DNA from: Candidatus Dechloromonas phosphorivorans
GTDB taxonomy: Bacteria > Pseudomonadota > Gammaproteobacteria > Burkholderiales > Rhodocyclaceae
Assembly (NCBI GenBank): GCA_016709495.1
Contig: JADJMS010000008.1
Coordinates: forward strand, 1-64,000
Reading direction: 5' to 3'
DNA: 64,000 nucleotides
Part shown: piece by piece, positions 37,411 to 46,265 of the stretch
Layout of the letters: the number at the start of each line of letters is the position of its first letter
Position numbering within the stretch: the first letter of the stretch is position 1
Translations under genes and position numbers: made by a program
Notes under the pieces: model-generated
The model's database searches: none
Told to the model about the DNA's origin: nothing
Seen by the model: the letters and a program-made list of their open reading frames with translations, nothing else

Positions 37411-37878
37411 TTACTGAACGCGAATCTCGACGCGACGGCCTTCTTCAGCACTGCCCGTACCTACCGTCGATTCCGGCTTGCGGAACCTGACGCGATCAGC
37501 CGCAACACCACCAGCAACCAGTGCATCACGAACGGCTTCGGCGCGGCCCTTGGCTAACTCGGCATTACGTGCCGGATCACCAGACGGGTCATGAAAACCG
37601 GAGAGCAAAACAATGGCTTTCGGATTAAGCGCAAGCGCTGCCATTGTCTGGGAAACGACCGCTTGGTCAGCATCATTCAAAGCGGCCTGGCCGACTTCAA
37701 AATAAACCTTGGCCAGCGCATCGCCAACCGGTGCAATTTCCGCTTCAGTGGTTGCCTTAGCCGGGGCAACAGGCGCTGGGGAACCTTTCCACAGAGAGAT
37801 ACCAAAAACAAGTACAAAGAAACCAAACAACGCGCCAACCACTACGCCAATATCTTCGCCTTCATCATTTGTTGCCAT
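37411..37878 (-). CDS. OmpA-family peptidoglycan-binding protein
   Basis: 155 aa. One N-terminal membrane anchor (VGALFGFFVLVFGISLW), Ala/Pro linker, then an OmpA-C domain (VYFEVGQAALNDADQAVVSQ ... VLLSGFHDPSGDPARNAELAKGRAEAVRDAL ... VEIRV). The domain is inner-membrane anchored and lies in the periplasm. Intact. Confidence 0.88.
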   Translation of the reverse strand: MATNDEGEDIGVVVGALFGFFVLVFGISLWKGSPAPVAPAKATTEAEIAPVGDALAKVYFEVGQAALNDADQAVVSQTMAALALNPKAIVLLSGFHDPSGDPARNAELAKGRAEAVRDALVAGGVAADRVRFRKPESTVGTGSAEEGRRVEIRVQ

Positions 37879-37939
37879 GCGTTACCTCTCCTGAAAATTG
37901 ATTTAACCGCACGATTCTAGCCGGAAATTGCAGCCAGAG

Positions 37940-38476
37940 CTATATGCCGCTGGCCTGTAGCACCTGAGGGTGCAACTCAACACCTTCCATGTAAATCGCC
38001 CCTTCCTGAATGGTGCATGAGAGCTTCATCTTGCGTTCGGCAAGTGCAGCCAATGCCAGCCCTTCTTCAGCGGAAAGCCGATAGACATCGAGGTTGCCAA
38101 AGCGCTTGAGATTGCCGGAACTTTGTTGCCACCAGGCATCCACCGTACGTGCCCCATAGGCCAGCAAAACCACACGATCAGCACGGCCACAAGCTTTGCG
38201 GATTCTCGTTTCGTCGGGCAAACCGACCTCTATCCAGAGCCGGATGACGCCAGATGGGTCTATCTCCCACACGGCCGCCTCGTCATCACTCGACACGCCC
38301 TTGCCGAATGAAAGATCCTGACCTGCGTACATGGCAAAAGCCAGCAAGCGAACCATCATCCGCTCGTCAGTCTCTGATGGATGTCTGGCAATGGTCAGTG
38401 CGTATTCCGCGAAATGCGAGCGGTCGAGGTCGGCGACTTGCAGATCTGCCTTGTATATAGTTGCTTTAAGAGCCAT
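37940..38476 (-). CDS. yaeQ: YaeQ-family protein
   Basis: 178 aa, intact, full family length: MALKATIYKADLQVADLDRSHF, LTIARHPSETDERMMVRLLAFAM, LSFGKGVSSDDEAAVWEID, IRLWIEVGLPDETRIRKACGRAD. It is a PD-(D/E)xK-like fold of uncertain role. Confidence 0.93.
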   Translation of the reverse strand: MALKATIYKADLQVADLDRSHFAEYALTIARHPSETDERMMVRLLAFAMYAGQDLSFGKGVSSDDEAAVWEIDPSGVIRLWIEVGLPDETRIRKACGRADRVVLLAYGARTVDAWWQQSSGNLKRFGNLDVYRLSAEEGLALAALAERKMKLSCTIQEGAIYMEGVELHPQVLQASGI

Positions 38477-38566
38477 GTGCGCGCAATTAAAAAGGGGCGA
38501 TTATCCCATGACGATTCATGCAAACAGGTCTACGATAGAAATAGCTCAATCAACGGAGAATCTCAA

Positions 38567-39127
38567 ATGACAAACAGTAAATCGCTCTCTCTTGGCTTGT
38601 TGATTCTGACAGCGGCGTTCGCCAGCCAAGCCGTGGCCGCCGATGCGCCCAAACGCAAATCCGGTCTCTGGGAAATGAAGACACAGATGTCCGGGATGCC
38701 GGCCGGGATGCCCAGCCGCGGGCCAATCCAGATGTGCGTCGATCAGGCCAGCGACAACGTCATGCAGGAAAAGGCCAAGGAAAAATCGAATTGCTCGGTG
38801 ATGGACGTCAATCGTGGCGTTGGCAAGATCACCATCCATTCCGTTTGCAAACATGAGGGCACCACTGCAACCACCGATGCCGTGATCACCGGCGACATGG
38901 ACAGCAATTACAAGAGTGACATGACTATCAAATACAGCCCGCCACAGAGCGGTATGGATACCATGAAAATCTCTCAGGAAGCCCGCTGGCTAGGCCCCTG
39001 CAAGGCCGGTCAGAAACCCGGCGACGTCATCATGCCGGGTATGCCGGCAATGAACCCCGGCAACATGCAGGAAATGATGAAAGATCCGAAAGTCCGCGAA
39101 ATGATGAAACAACAGCAAGGTAAATAG
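38567..39127 (+). CDS. DUF3617 exported protein
   Basis: 186 aa. Signal peptide (LGLLILTAAFASQAVAA), then the DUF3617 start RKSGLWEMKTQMSGMP and Cys-containing core (MCVDQASDN, KSNCSVMDVN, VCKHEGTTATTDAV), and a Met-rich C-terminus (MPAMNPGNMQEMMKDPKVREMMKQQ). The Met-rich tail could bind copper (inference). GGAGA lies upstream of the ATG at 38567. Function is unknown. Confidence 0.82.
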   Translation: MTNSKSLSLGLLILTAAFASQAVAADAPKRKSGLWEMKTQMSGMPAGMPSRGPIQMCVDQASDNVMQEKAKEKSNCSVMDVNRGVGKITIHSVCKHEGTTATTDAVITGDMDSNYKSDMTIKYSPPQSGMDTMKISQEARWLGPCKAGQKPGDVIMPGMPAMNPGNMQEMMKDPKVREMMKQQQGK

Positions 39128-39177
39128 TCTAACTTGCCAGACGCTATAATTAGCGTTTGCTTATTTCGGAGACTCTC

Positions 39178-39621
39178 ATGCGTCGACTACTACTTTCCCT
39201 CTGCTTGGTATTGGCCACAATTTCTGTTCAGGCAGAGGTGATTGATATCGATAACGCCGAGCTGGATCGACTGATCAAGAGCGGCGTACCGGTAATCGAC
39301 ATCCGGACACAACCGGAATGGGAAGAAACCGGAATTATCGGTGGAAGCAAACTGAATACTTTTTTTGACGAGAAGGGAAAAGCCGATCCCGCCGCCTGGC
39401 TGGAAAAGCTAAAGCCCATCGCCAAGCCTGATCAGCCAGTCATTCTCATTTGTCGCAGCGGTAACCGGACCAAACCGGCCAGCCAGTTCCTTTCGCAGCA
39501 AGCTAGTTACGCAAAGGTCTATAACGTTAAAAACGGCGTCAAAGGCTGGGTCAAGGATGGCGGAGCGCTTACGCCGGCTACCCAAACCCTGGCCAGTTGC
39601 CGCGCTGCCAAGACTTGCTGA
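39178..39621 (+). CDS. Periplasmic rhodanese-domain sulfurtransferase
   Basis: 147 aa. Signal peptide (LLLSLCLVLATISVQA), rhodanese fold with VPVIDIRTQPEWEETGIIGG, active-site loop LICRSGNRT (catalytic Cys) and NVKNGVKGW. A TATAAT at 39145 lies upstream and CGGAG precedes the ATG. It transfers sulfane sulfur in the periplasm; substrate unknown. Confidence 0.9.
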   Translation: MRRLLLSLCLVLATISVQAEVIDIDNAELDRLIKSGVPVIDIRTQPEWEETGIIGGSKLNTFFDEKGKADPAAWLEKLKPIAKPDQPVILICRSGNRTKPASQFLSQQASYAKVYNVKNGVKGWVKDGGALTPATQTLASCRAAKTC

Positions 39622-39833
39622 GCCAAGCTGTTGCCCGCAAACGCTGCGCTTCCTGCGCCTGCTGGAACGGGCAACGCCAGCCCGGCCCGACGCCGGGCTG
39701 GGTCAATATTGATTCAGAGCTGGACACCGGCCTTTGTGTTGGTGGTGGCTGGGATGGCGATGAACGCCGCGCCCGCTCGGCTTGCGGGCACTGGAAAATC
39801 TGGCCATTAGTGGCTGACCAACATAGCAAGTAG
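39597..39833 (+). CDS. Small Cys-rich protein
   Basis: About 73-78 aa. RCASCACWNG, LCVGGGWDG and ARSACGHW give a C-x2-C ... C ... C pattern that could bind a metal. A related short protein occurs after rhodanese-type genes in Rhodocyclales as far as I recall. It starts at TTG 39597 or 39615, overlapping the end of the rhodanese gene. Confidence 0.5.
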   Translation: MPRCQDLLSQAVARKRCASCACWNGQRQPGPTPGWVNIDSELDTGLCVGGGWDGDERRARSACGHWKIWPLVADQHSK

Positions 39834-39866
39834 AATGCGCAGCCCCTCGCTGTTTTCAAGGCCACC

Positions 39867-40883
39867 ATGTCCTCCCCGCTGATTCCCCTGCTCGCCACCG
39901 CCTTTGAAAATCGCCGCGAACTGTTCGCCCGTCTCCACGCCGAACAAACCAACGCCTATCGCCTGTTTCATGGCAGCGCTGAAAACAACCCCGGTTTGAC
40001 GGTTGACCGTTACAACGATCTTCTGCTGATCCAGAGTTTTCATCAATCGCTGTCCAGCGAAGAACGACAAGTCATCAGCGATTTTTACGCCAAGGAAATC
40101 CCCGGCCTGACTGCTGTTTACAACGACCGTAGCCACGGCAATTCGCGCATTTGCAACCCGCTACTGCCACAAGAGCTCGGCGAAGCGCAGAAACAGCGCA
40201 AGTTCAGCGAAATCGGTGTGCGCTATCTGGTTCAGGCGCGCCACGGTGGCCAGGACCCCTGGCTATTTCTCGACATGCGCGCCGGCCGTCGCCGCATCAT
40301 GCAGGAAGTCGCCGGCAAGACCTTGCTCAACCTTTTTGCCTACACTTGCGGTATCGGTGTTGCCGCTGCCAAGGCGGGGGCAGCCTATGTCGTCAATGTC
40401 GACTTCGCTGAATCCAGCATCAATGTCGGCAAGGAAAACGCCCGCCTCAATAACTTGCCGATTCGCCTGCGCTACGTCCAGAGCGATGCCTTCGCTGCGA
40501 TGCGCCAACTGTCCGGTATCGGCCAGCCGAAAATGGTGCGCCGCAAGCACATGCCGGTTTTCCCCAAGTTGGAAAAACACAGTTTTGACGTCGTTTTTCT
40601 CGACCCGCCGCGCTACGCAAAAAGCCCGTTTGGGGTAGTCGACATCGTCAATGACTACGCCGCGCTAATGAAACTGGCACTGCTGTGCACAACGGAAGGC
40701 GGCACGCTGATCTGCTGCAACAACGCCGCGCAAATTTCACGCGACGTCTGGGCTGACCAACTGCAACGCTGTGCCGTCAAAGCCGGACGGCAGATTCGTG
40801 AAATCGAATGGATCACGCCGGAAGCCGATTTCCCCAGCCTCGACGGCCAACCACCGTTGAAAATTGCACTGCTGCGCGTTTAG
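39867..40883 (+). CDS. RlmI-like 23S rRNA cytosine-C5 methyltransferase
   Basis: 338 aa, intact. NPGLTVDRYNDLLLIQ and RYLVQARHGGQDPWLFLDMRAGRR, then the Rossmann domain: LLNLFAYTCGIGVAAAKAGA (motif I), VNVDFAESSINVGKENARLN, DVVFLDPPRYAKSPFG (motif IV DPPR). Closest to RlmI and related class I rRNA methyltransferases; the PUA domain of RlmI is reduced or missing. It converges with the next gene (4-base overlap). Confidence 0.8.
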   Translation: MSSPLIPLLATAFENRRELFARLHAEQTNAYRLFHGSAENNPGLTVDRYNDLLLIQSFHQSLSSEERQVISDFYAKEIPGLTAVYNDRSHGNSRICNPLLPQELGEAQKQRKFSEIGVRYLVQARHGGQDPWLFLDMRAGRRRIMQEVAGKTLLNLFAYTCGIGVAAAKAGAAYVVNVDFAESSINVGKENARLNNLPIRLRYVQSDAFAAMRQLSGIGQPKMVRRKHMPVFPKLEKHSFDVVFLDPPRYAKSPFGVVDIVNDYAALMKLALLCTTEGGTLICCNNAAQISRDVWADQLQRCAVKAGRQIREIEWITPEADFPSLDGQPPLKIALLRV

Positions 40884-42052
40884 TACTGCGCTGAAATAAG
40901 CAGGTTGCGCGGCGTCAGTTGGCGTTCGCAAAAACGGCCAATTTTGACCGCGTAGCCTTGTTGTTCGAGATAGCAGGCCAGATCGAGCACTAGCCAGATT
41001 TCCAGTGGCCGGCGAAAGGCGTGGCGAACGATGGATAGCCTCATCACTTCGCGCTGCCGCTGCCAACCACGCTGCTCAAAGCCAGCCAGCAAGTTAGCCG
41101 ATGGAACAATGAGGTTTTCGCGCTGTGCCATCAAATTGGCAAATTGTGTGAAATCACCGCGAAACCAAGCCGGCGGAACCGGTTTGAAGCTGCGATAGGC
41201 TGAGTCCTCACTTAATTCCCGGCGCAGGGTATCAAAACCCAATTTCCAGGCCATTTCCTTGTCGCGCTGCCGGGTCAGGCGCGGCGAGGCGGTTACGGTT
41301 TCGGTCACGGCCAGTCTTGTATCGTCACGCGTCAGAGTGGTTTTCAGGCTGGCTGAAAGTGGCTGATAAACATCAGCAACCCCTCGGTAGTAGCAGCATG
41401 GCGCAATATCGAAACGCGCCACGCCGGCCGCAGAGCCCCCTGTGATCAAGCGCCGATGCAAATCGCCGCAGGCATGCAAGGCCACCGCATGCTGCCCTGG
41501 TTCAAAAGCATCTGTTACGGTCAACGCGTTATTACAGGCAAATTTTTGCCTCACCCTGCCTTTCGCTGCCAGTTGCTCGCCGGCCTCGCACAAGATCGGG
41601 TCGATCTCCAGACTGGTCACCTCAAGTTGCCATTGCAAGGCCAGCAGTCGACCAAGATGTCCCTTGCCAGCACACCAGTCGAGAACAGGCAGATCGGCAG
41701 GTCGTGCCGCTGCGGCAAATGCCTCAATCTGACTTTGCTTGCGACCTGGAATTTCCCAGGCCCAGCGTGAGCCATGTTCGATCAATGGTGCAGCAACATG
41801 CGCCGGCATCTCACTCAGCACAGGGAGTTCGGCAATTTCCGGAAAATATTTAGCCAACAAATGGCTGGCTGCCTGGCCATCATGATTCAGCTGCTCTGCC
41901 GCGCCATCGTCAAGCGCAAGCAATTCGGCCGCCAGGGCGGGCTGCTCGCTAGACCATTGCGGGCGAATTTCGCGGAAGGGCTGTGGATGCCACAGCCCAT
42001 GCGTACTTTGCAAAAGAGCATCCAGCACCCGCTGGCGCTCAGTCAGCCTCAC
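40880..42052 (-). CDS. SAM-dependent methyltransferase, GSTCD type
   Basis: 390 aa, intact. VLDWCAGKGHLGRLLALQ (motif I), LEIDPILCEAGEQLAAKG, VALHACGDLHRRLI and FDIAPCCYYRGV are the same family motifs as in the gene at 33055, but with a longer C-terminal part (KPVPPAWFRGDFTQFANLMAQREN). Substrate unknown. It overlaps the upstream transporter gene by four bases. One exact 13-mer lies inside. Confidence 0.85.
   Translation of the reverse strand: MRLTERQRVLDALLQSTHGLWHPQPFREIRPQWSSEQPALAAELLALDDGAAEQLNHDGQAASHLLAKYFPEIAELPVLSEMPAHVAAPLIEHGSRWAWEIPGRKQSQIEAFAAAARPADLPVLDWCAGKGHLGRLLALQWQLEVTSLEIDPILCEAGEQLAAKGRVRQKFACNNALTVTDAFEPGQHAVALHACGDLHRRLITGGSAAGVARFDIAPCCYYRGVADVYQPLSASLKTTLTRDDTRLAVTETVTASPRLTRQRDKEMAWKLGFDTLRRELSEDSAYRSFKPVPPAWFRGDFTQFANLMAQRENLIVPSANLLAGFEQRGWQRQREVMRLSIVRHAFRRPLEIWLVLDLACYLEQQGYAVKIGRFCERQLTPRNLLISAQY
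41513..41525 (+). repeat. Dispersed 13-mer TGTTACGGTCAAC (exact), inside a methyltransferase gene
   Basis: Exact copy, antisense to the gene; followed by TTATTAC and CAAATTTTTG tracts. Confidence 0.85.
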
Positions 42053-44193
42053 TTTACCGCCGCGCGCTGCTCGCGCCGGCGATAGCCGAGATACCCCGGC
42101 ACGACGGCCAACAGAATCACCAGCAGGCCAAGCAACAGGGGCCAGAGTACCGGGCGGTTCCAGGCCAGCCGTGCAGCCGTCCGCTCCGCTGCATCGATCC
42201 GCTGATACTTGAGAATGTTGTTGCCGACATCATTCGGCTTGCGATTCTTCAGCCAATGGTGACCCAAGGTGTAACTCTTGGGATGCAGCCCGAAAACCCA
42301 AGGCGCATCGTGTTGGAGAATACCGGTCATCTGGCGGACGATCTGCAAGCGTTCCGGCGTGTTGTCCATATTCTTCATTTTGACAAACAGGCGGTCGAAC
42401 TCCGGGTTGGCATAGTTCGAAGCATTTTCACCGCCCTTGGCCACCTTGCCTTCGTTGCCATCGAGCAGGAAAAAGAAGTTTTCCGGGTCCGGATAATCGG
42501 CATTCCAGCCCAGGTAATAGAGTTGAATATTGCCCTTGCGCACCTTGTCCTGAAAACGATTGAAGTCCGTCGTGCGCACCACCAACTGTATATCGATCTT
42601 GGCAAATTGCCGGGTCAGCCAGTCGAGGCGGGATTTTTCGCCCATGCCGCCGCTCGTCGTATCGAGATTGACGACCAGCGGCTCGCCGGTTTTTTCGTCG
42701 CGGCCATTGCTGTAACCCGCTTCGCTCATTAACTTTTTGGCAACCTCAACCGACTTACGCTTGGGCTTGCCATCAACCCAGTCATAAACCACTTTGTCGA
42801 TGCCTTCTTCACCCGCTTCATAGCCAAAGATGCCCGGCGGCAATGCACCTTGCGCCGCAATACCGCGTCCGTTGGCGAAAATGGAGATGTACTCTTCCTG
42901 ATCGATGGCGATGGAAATTGCCTGCCGGAGCTTGGTCGAGCGCGACGAAAGCCCGCCCACCACGGGATCAAGCATATTGAAGCCCATGTAAAACGTTGAA
43001 GTTTTGACCGAGGTCAGCAGGCGGATGCCCTTGTCGCGCATCTCGTCACTCAGCGCCACGTCACCACCGACATTGACGCGTACGGCTTGATCAAAGCTGT
43101 CCGAAGAAATGCCGGAAGCGTCGAAATAGCCCTGCAGGAATTTGTTCCAGTAGGGGATCGCTTCCTTTTCGCGGGTAAAAACCGCCTGTTCGATAAAGGG
43201 CAAGGGCTTGCCGCAATCTTCGAGCAACCCCGCCTCCCGGTCGCCCGCCTCACCTTCGCAGGGGTAAGTCTGGCCGTGGAAATTGGGGTTCCGCGACAGC
43301 ACCATGCGCCGGTTTGGGTCATTTTCCGACAGCATGAATGGCCCGGTCCCGACTGGCCACCAGTCCAGCGTCAGGTTTTTGGCTGCCATGCCGGGCTGGG
43401 CGTAGAAACGATCAACCTCACGCGGCACTGGCGCAAAGAACGGCATCGCCAGCCAGTAAAGAAATTGCGGATATTTGCCCTTGAGCCGGATGCGCCAGGT
43501 ATGGCTATCGACCTTTTCAACGCCAGAGAGCGGGTAAGCATCAAGATCCAGCCAGCCATCAGTAGGCAAGGTTTTTGCCGCCTTACCCAAGTCTTCGCCC
43601 AGCGCTTTCAGTCCGACAATCTTGTCCGCCATCATGCCGAAAATCGGCGAATGCAAACGGGGATGCGCCAAGCGTTTTAATTGGTAGATGTAGTCATCAG
43701 CAACCAGTTCGCGCGTGCCGGCTTGTGGAAAATCTGCGATTTTCTGCCGGCCATCGGCGATATTTTTACCCAAATATTCCGGTTGACCGTAACGGTTCAT
43801 CGCAAACGCCGGATGCGGCTGAAAACGGATGCCCTTTTTGAGTTTCAGCTCATAGAGACTTTCAGCAATCGATTCCGCTGGCGCATCCGCCGCAAGCTCC
43901 CTGCCCTGCGCATCGAAATATCGTGCCTGCGGCACCTGTTCGACCGTGCTCGGAATCAGCTGATAAGGCCGTTTGAGGTAGTGGTATTGCAATGCAGGTT
44001 CATAAATCTGCGCGGTAAAGGTGATTTCGTCTTCGGTATAGGACTGCGCCGGATCAAGATGTTTGGGGCGATCCGTGAAAGCCGTATAGAGAATATTGCG
44101 CCCGGCATCACTGGCCGGATAGGGGTCATTCCACGCCTGGCCACAGCCGGCAAGAAATATGAAAGAAATAAGACAGGCCGCAATTTGTCGCAT
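42049..44193 (-). CDS. Peptide/oligopeptide ABC transporter substrate-binding lipoprotein
   Basis: 714 aa, intact. Lipoprotein signal (ACLISFIFLAGC), then an SBP_bac_5 fold (RPKHLDPAQSYTEDE ... YQLIPSTVEQVPQ ... GTGPFMLSENDPNRRMVLSRNPNF ... LRQAISIAIDQEEYISIFANGRG ... NIQLYYLGWNADYPDPENFFFLL). Unusually it ends with a membrane helix (LWPLLLGLLVILLAVVPGYLGY) and a basic tail, and is about 170 aa longer than OppA/DppA. The permease and ATPase genes are not adjacent. Confidence 0.85.
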   Translation of the reverse strand: MRQIAACLISFIFLAGCGQAWNDPYPASDAGRNILYTAFTDRPKHLDPAQSYTEDEITFTAQIYEPALQYHYLKRPYQLIPSTVEQVPQARYFDAQGRELAADAPAESIAESLYELKLKKGIRFQPHPAFAMNRYGQPEYLGKNIADGRQKIADFPQAGTRELVADDYIYQLKRLAHPRLHSPIFGMMADKIVGLKALGEDLGKAAKTLPTDGWLDLDAYPLSGVEKVDSHTWRIRLKGKYPQFLYWLAMPFFAPVPREVDRFYAQPGMAAKNLTLDWWPVGTGPFMLSENDPNRRMVLSRNPNFHGQTYPCEGEAGDREAGLLEDCGKPLPFIEQAVFTREKEAIPYWNKFLQGYFDASGISSDSFDQAVRVNVGGDVALSDEMRDKGIRLLTSVKTSTFYMGFNMLDPVVGGLSSRSTKLRQAISIAIDQEEYISIFANGRGIAAQGALPPGIFGYEAGEEGIDKVVYDWVDGKPKRKSVEVAKKLMSEAGYSNGRDEKTGEPLVVNLDTTSGGMGEKSRLDWLTRQFAKIDIQLVVRTTDFNRFQDKVRKGNIQLYYLGWNADYPDPENFFFLLDGNEGKVAKGGENASNYANPEFDRLFVKMKNMDNTPERLQIVRQMTGILQHDAPWVFGLHPKSYTLGHHWLKNRKPNDVGNNILKYQRIDAAERTAARLAWNRPVLWPLLLGLLVILLAVVPGYLGYRRREQRAAVK
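43782..43794 (-). repeat. Dispersed 13-mer near-match CGTTACGGTCAAC
   Basis: One mismatch at the first base; tracts GAATATTTG and TAAAAATATC in place. Confidence 0.65.
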
Positions 44194-44279
44194 GGCGTGC
44201 AGTTTAGCAAATCAGCGGTTGACCGCCTGCCTGAGATTTGCCCACAATGGCTTCAATCAAACAACGCAGAGTGACCGGA

Positions 44280-44735
44280 ATGCTCGACAGCAACATCCCC
44301 GACTTTTCAATGCCCGCCACCAGCGGCCAGACTTTCAGCCTGAATGAACAATTGGGCAAGATTGTTGTGATCTATTTCTACCCCAAGGACAGCACGCCGG
44401 GTTGTACCACCGAGGCCCAGCAGTTCCGAGACCTATACGAGCAATTTGTTACGGTCGACGCCGTTTTGCTCGGTATTTCTCGCGACAGTGTCAAATCACA
44501 CGAAAACTTCAAAGCCAAGCAAAGCCTGCCATTCGAACTCGGTTCCGATAGCGACGAAGCCGTGTGCACGCTGTTTGGCGTCATGAAGTTGAAGAACATG
44601 TACGGCAAGCAAGTACGTGGTATTGAACGCAGCACCTTTGTCATTGATAAAAGCGGCGTGCTGCGCCGTGAGTGGCGCGGGGTCAAGGTGCCCGGCCACG
44701 CTCAGGAAGTTCTGGATTTCGTCAAAACTCTCTAA
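44280..44735 (+). CDS. bcp: Bcp/PrxQ-type thiol peroxidase
   Basis: 151 aa, intact. FYPKDSTPGCTTEAQQFRD with the peroxidatic Cys; the resolving Cys five residues later found in E. coli Bcp is replaced by Gln, so it is 1-Cys or uses the Cys in DEAVCTLFG. It reduces hydroperoxides. A 13-mer variant (44447) encodes VTVDA. The ATG at 44280 fits the family start. Confidence 0.9.
   Translation: MLDSNIPDFSMPATSGQTFSLNEQLGKIVVIYFYPKDSTPGCTTEAQQFRDLYEQFVTVDAVLLGISRDSVKSHENFKAKQSLPFELGSDSDEAVCTLFGVMKLKNMYGKQVRGIERSTFVIDKSGVLRREWRGVKVPGHAQEVLDFVKTL
44447..44459 (+). repeat. Dispersed 13-mer variant TGTTACGGTCGAC
   Basis: One purine variant, inside bcp; downstream GTTTTGC and GTATTTCTC. Confidence 0.65.
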
Positions 44736-44755
44736 CCCTAACCCAAGGCCCAACC

Positions 44756-46183
44756 ATGCCGCGCAAACCCGCAGCCAGCAAAAAGCCCGCCGTTACCAAG
44801 ATCTTCGTCCTCGACACCAATGTGCTGATGCACGACCCGAGCTGTCTTTTCCGGTTTGAGGAGCACGACGTCTTCCTGCCGATCATGACGCTGGAAGAAC
44901 TCGACAACCACAAGAAGGGCATGTCGGAAATCGCCCGCAACGCCCGCCAGACCTCGCGCATGCTCGACGAGTTGCTGGCTGACGATAGCGAGGCAATGGA
45001 GCTTGGTATCTCGCTTTACGAAGCTTCCAGCAAAATGGCCAGCGGCCGCCTCTTCCTGCAGACCGAAGCAATCAGTGCCGATTTGCCACAAGGGCTGCCG
45101 ACCTCCAAGGTCGACAACCAGATCCTGTCGGTGGTCATCCACCTCCAGAAGAAATTCCCGAAGCGTCCGGTCATCCTGGTGTCGAAAGACATCAACATGC
45201 GCATCAAGTCGCGCGCCCTCAACCTGCTGGCTGAAGATTACTTCAACGACAAGGTGCTCGAGGATACCGACATCCTTTACACCGGCACCCGCGCCCTGCC
45301 CGAAAATTTCTGGGACAAGCACGGCAAGGGCATGGAATCCTGGAAAAAGGACAGCAAGACTTACTACAAGATCAACGGGCCACTGTGCCCACAGATGCTG
45401 ATCAACGAATGCATCTGGCTGGAAAAGGACGGCTTCACGGCCATCGTCAAGGAAGCCTCCGGCAAAACTGCCGTGCTCGAAACCCTGGTCGATTACACCA
45501 GCCCGAAGCATGCAGTGTGGGGCATCACGGCGCGCAATCGTGAGCAGAATTTCGCGATGAACTTGCTGATGAATCCTGATATCGACTTCGTCACCCTGCT
45601 CGGTCAGGCCGGTACTGGCAAGACGTTACTGACACTCGCCGCCGGCTTGACGCAGGTTCTGGAAAGCAAACTGTTCGCCGAAATCATCATGACGCGCGCC
45701 ACCGTACCGGTTGGAGAAGACATCGGCTTCCTGCCCGGTACCGAGGAAGAAAAAATGGCTCCGTGGATGGGCGCACTGGAGGACAATCTCGACGTGCTGA
45801 CCCATACCGATGAGAAAGATAGCGGCCCTTACGGTGGTGAATGGGGCAAGGCGGCGACACATGACATGATCCGCTCGCGGATCAAGGTCAAGTCGATGAA
45901 CTTCATGCGCGGCCGAACCTTCTTGAAGAAATTTCTGATCATCGACGAAGCGCAGAATCTGACACCGAAGCAGATGAAAACCCTGATCACCCGTGCCGGC
46001 CCTGGCACCAAGGTAGTCTGTCTGGGCAACATCGCGCAGATTGACACGCCCTACCTGACCGAAGGCAGTTCTGGCCTGACTTATGTCGTCGACCGTTTCA
46101 AGGGCTGGGCGCACTCCGGTCACATTACGTTACAACGTGGTGAGCGTTCGCGCTTGGCGGACCACGCGGCTGAAGTGTTATAA
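44756..46183 (+). CDS. PIN-PhoH family ATPase/ribonuclease (PhoH2-like)
   Basis: 475 aa, intact. N-terminal PIN nuclease domain (KIFVLDTNVLMHDPSCLFRF, acidic residues in LEELDNHKKG and VSKDINMRIKSRAL). C-terminal PhoH ATPase with Walker A GQAGTGKTLL and Walker B FLIIDEAQNLTPKQM. The fusion is the PhoH2 architecture, an ATP-dependent RNA helicase/RNase. ATG at 44756 follows bcp by 20 bases. Confidence 0.92.
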   Translation: MPRKPAASKKPAVTKIFVLDTNVLMHDPSCLFRFEEHDVFLPIMTLEELDNHKKGMSEIARNARQTSRMLDELLADDSEAMELGISLYEASSKMASGRLFLQTEAISADLPQGLPTSKVDNQILSVVIHLQKKFPKRPVILVSKDINMRIKSRALNLLAEDYFNDKVLEDTDILYTGTRALPENFWDKHGKGMESWKKDSKTYYKINGPLCPQMLINECIWLEKDGFTAIVKEASGKTAVLETLVDYTSPKHAVWGITARNREQNFAMNLLMNPDIDFVTLLGQAGTGKTLLTLAAGLTQVLESKLFAEIIMTRATVPVGEDIGFLPGTEEEKMAPWMGALEDNLDVLTHTDEKDSGPYGGEWGKAATHDMIRSRIKVKSMNFMRGRTFLKKFLIIDEAQNLTPKQMKTLITRAGPGTKVVCLGNIAQIDTPYLTEGSSGLTYVVDRFKGWAHSGHITLQRGERSRLADHAAEVL

Positions 46184-46203
46184 TTCGTTTCAATAACTAA
46201 AGG

Positions 46204-46228
46204 GGCCGTGTCAGTGACACGGCCTTTT
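46204..46228 (+). terminator. Rho-independent terminator after phoH
   Basis: 10-bp stem GGCCGTGTCA / TGACACGGCC with a minimal loop, then TTTT. Confidence 0.85.
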
Positions 46229-46265
46229 CGTTTCAGCCACGGGCTGTCTCTGCCGGAGGAAACTT

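Noticed and set aside
40000..40018. GTTGACCGTTACAAC as a repeat copy
   Set aside because: Encodes the conserved LTVDRYND of the methyltransferase family and lacks the A/T tracts.
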